Shown here: positions 6,119-7,425 of the stretch, piece by piece
Position numbering within the stretch: the first letter of the stretch is position 1
Layout: each line of letters opens with the position of its first letter
Assembly (NCBI GenBank): GCA_945866165.1
Contig: CAMBGO010000111.1
Location: forward strand, 1 to 7,425
DNA length: 7,425 nt
From: Chitinophaga pinensis
Lineage (GTDB): Bacteria > Bacteroidota > Bacteroidia > Chitinophagales > Chitinophagaceae
Direction: 5' to 3'
Made by a program: the position numbers and the translations under genes
The notes under the pieces: model-generated
Told to the model about the DNA's origin: nothing
Database searches by the model: none
The model's input: only the letters and a program-made list of their open reading frames with translations

Positions 6119-6688
6119 ATGAACAGAAGAGAAGCAGTTAGAAGGGCCACCTATTTATTGGGAGGAGCAATTACTTTTTCAGGCTTGGGAGGTTGCGAAA
6201 TGTTGAATGGTGTTTTGGGAAGTGAAAATGAACCCCAATCGATAGCATCACAGGAATCGTTGATTGCTGAAATCGCCGATACAATTATTCCTGACAATAA
6301 AGGAGTACCCGGCGCCAAAGCTGCAGGTCTTGGACCATTTATAGTGATGATGATTCAGGATTGTTATACCGCAGATATTCAAAAGCATTTTGCAGATGGT
6401 TTAATTAAAGTGGATGAAGCATCAAAGGGCAAGTATAACAAGTTATTTATTTCATTAACGCTTAAGGAACGGGAAGAGATCTTTAAATTATTCAAAGCGG
6501 AAGCTGAAGCGCAAATAACCGCCGGAGATAATCCTTCACACTTTTTTTCTCTTATTTATGAACTCACCTGCCTGGGTTATTATACTTCGGAAATTGGAGC
6601 TACAAAATCTTTAAGATATGTTCATATACCAGGCAAGTATGAAGCCTGCATTCCCTTGCAACCCGGACAAAAAGCATGGGCTACCTAA
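6119..6688 (+). CDS. Gluconate 2-dehydrogenase subunit 3 family protein (small subunit of a GMC sugar dehydrogenase), Tat lipoprotein signal
   Basis: A 189-residue protein of the gluconate_2-dh3 family, the small chaperone-like subunit that binds a large FAD-containing GMC subunit and carries it to the periplasm. The N-terminus MNRREAVRRA has the twin-arginine pair at R3-R4. A hydrophobic stretch (about 11-23) follows, then LGGC with C26 in lipobox position, so it is probably exported folded by Tat and anchored as a lipoprotein. The mature part opens with SLIAEIADTIIPDNKGVPGAK-like sequence, where ADTIIP and the following PGA are family hallmarks. HFFSLIYELTCLGYYTSE near residues 140-157 is the second conserved block, and YVHIPGKYEAC precedes a polar C-terminus. 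Length is typical. The large subunit starts 27 bases after its stop codon, so the two form an operon. The family also serves glucoside 3-dehydrogenases, so the substrate need not be gluconate. Confidence 0.9.
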   Translation: MNRREAVRRATYLLGGAITFSGLGGCEMLNGVLGSENEPQSIASQESLIAEIADTIIPDNKGVPGAKAAGLGPFIVMMIQDCYTADIQKHFADGLIKVDEASKGKYNKLFISLTLKEREEIFKLFKAEAEAQITAGDNPSHFFSLIYELTCLGYYTSEIGATKSLRYVHIPGKYEACIPLQPGQKAWAT

Positions 6689-6715
6689 TTATTGAAAGAA
6701 TATTTAATAAGAAAT

Positions 6716-7425
6716 ATGAATAATAATATAAAAGCAGAGAAGCAGAATACGTATGATGCAATAGTAGTTGGTTCAGGTATCAGTGGTGGTTGGGCTGCAA
6801 AAGAATTAACAGAAAAGGGATTAAGGGTTTTGATGTTAGAGCGTGGCCGTAATGTTGAACATGTAAAAGATTATGATACTGCTCTGATGAAGCCTTGGGA
6901 ATTCAAACATAGAGGAAGAGTTACACTTGAAGAACGTAGAATGCAGCCAGTACAAACCCGTGGCGGTATGTATAGTGAGTTTAATGCAAAGTTTTGGGTA
7001 AATGATATGGAATGTCCATACACTGAAGTGAAACGATTTGACTGGTATCGGGGCTATCACGTTGGTGGAAGATCCATTACCTGGGGTCGTGGTTGTTTAC
7101 GGCTTAGTGAGATGGATTTTTCTGCCAATGCCAAGGATGGCTATGGGGTTGACTGGCCTATACGATACAAGGATATTTCACCCTGGTATGATTATGTAGA
7201 ACGCTTTGCTGGAATTAGCGGACAAAATGAGGGACTTTCACAATTGCCTGATGGTATATTTCTTCCTCCTTTTGAAATGAATTGCGTTGAAAAGGCAGTG
7301 AAAGAGCGAATCGAAAAACATTATAGCAAAGAGCGGATGATGACCATTTATCGGATGGCGAACCTAACTGTTCCGCATAATGGCAGGGGCTCCTGTCAAA
7401 ATAGAGATCTCTGTGACAGGGGTTG
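6716..7425 (+). CDS. GMC-family FAD-dependent sugar dehydrogenase, large subunit; 3' end outside window
   Basis: An ATG at 6716 opens 236 complete codons that run off the right edge; full-length relatives have about 550-580 residues. YDAIVVGSGISGGWAAKEL (13-31) is the Rossmann FAD-binding motif, with GSGISGG at 19-25 and E42 in MLERG placed to bind the adenosine ribose. YHVGGRSITWGRG (114-126) is the second FAD-contacting motif of the family, and DWPIRYKDISPWYDYVERF (146-164) is also typical. C227 and C233 (CQNRDLC, then DRG at the edge) start a cysteine motif in the hinge region, where related FAD glucose dehydrogenases bind a 3Fe-4S cluster. The catalytic His/Asn pair lies downstream and is not visible. 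There is no signal peptide, so export should depend on the Tat signal of the preceding small subunit. Expected role: oxidation of a sugar or glycoside hydroxyl in the periplasm, with electrons passed to a cytochrome c that may be encoded further downstream. Confidence 0.92.
   Translation, partial: MNNNIKAEKQNTYDAIVVGSGISGGWAAKELTEKGLRVLMLERGRNVEHVKDYDTALMKPWEFKHRGRVTLEERRMQPVQTRGGMYSEFNAKFWVNDMECPYTEVKRFDWYRGYHVGGRSITWGRGCLRLSEMDFSANAKDGYGVDWPIRYKDISPWYDYVERFAGISGQNEGLSQLPDGIFLPPFEMNCVEKAVKERIEKHYSKERMMTIYRMANLTVPHNGRGSCQNRDLCDRG

Noticed and set aside
6836..7060. Minus-strand 74-codon frame
   Set aside because: It is antisense to the FAD-binding region of the GMC subunit and has no recognisable features.

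Overview
The window looks like a stretch of chromosome from a member of the Bacteroidota, probably close to Chitinophagaceae or Sphingobacteriia. The grounds are a base composition of about 40% GC or lower, start codons preceded by A-rich sequence rather than Shine-Dalgarno sites, a TAnnTTTG-type -7 element, ACRTCAG heptad arrays and TCCGYC/GGCGGA hairpins between genes, and the protein families present. This assignment is inference; no marker gene is present.

Layout, left to right. (1) 1-1588, minus strand: the N-terminal 529 residues of an FAD-linked 2-hydroxyacid dehydrogenase (GlcD type), whose C-terminus lies beyond the left edge. (2) 1659-2315 and 2317-3186, minus strand: an atypical short-chain dehydrogenase of the TIP30/epimerase kind and, one base upstream of it, a family 2-like glycosyltransferase. 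These two are almost certainly co-transcribed, and the dehydrogenase in (1) may be read with them or from its own promoter. (3) 3296-4522, plus strand, divergent from the glycosyltransferase: a DctA-like C4-dicarboxylate transporter. (4) 4523-4668: a convergent intergenic space with a heptad repeat array, a small GC-rich hairpin and a strong bidirectional terminator. (5) 4669-5646, minus strand: a soluble diiron acyl-ACP desaturase strikingly like plant plastid stearoyl-ACP desaturase, in DNA visibly richer in A+T than its neighbours. (6) 5647-6118: an AT-rich, mostly non-coding stretch with a possible 45-codon ORF and a complex set of inverted repeats. (7) 6119-6688 and 6716-7425, plus strand: the small Tat-exported subunit and the start of the large flavoprotein subunit of a gluconate-2-dehydrogenase/glucoside-3-dehydrogenase-type periplasmic sugar oxidase.

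Functionally, the right-hand pair forms one enzyme: the small subunit carries a Tat-lipoprotein signal and the GMC flavoprotein has none, which fits hitchhiker export. The dicarboxylate transporter and the FAD hydroxyacid dehydrogenase both suit use of organic acids, but nothing in the sequence ties them together. No RNA gene, CRISPR array, insertion sequence or phage gene was seen. I found no clearly new multi-gene system. The features most worth a second look are the plant-like desaturase with its AT-rich flank, and the crossing inverted repeats in front of the sugar-dehydrogenase pair.
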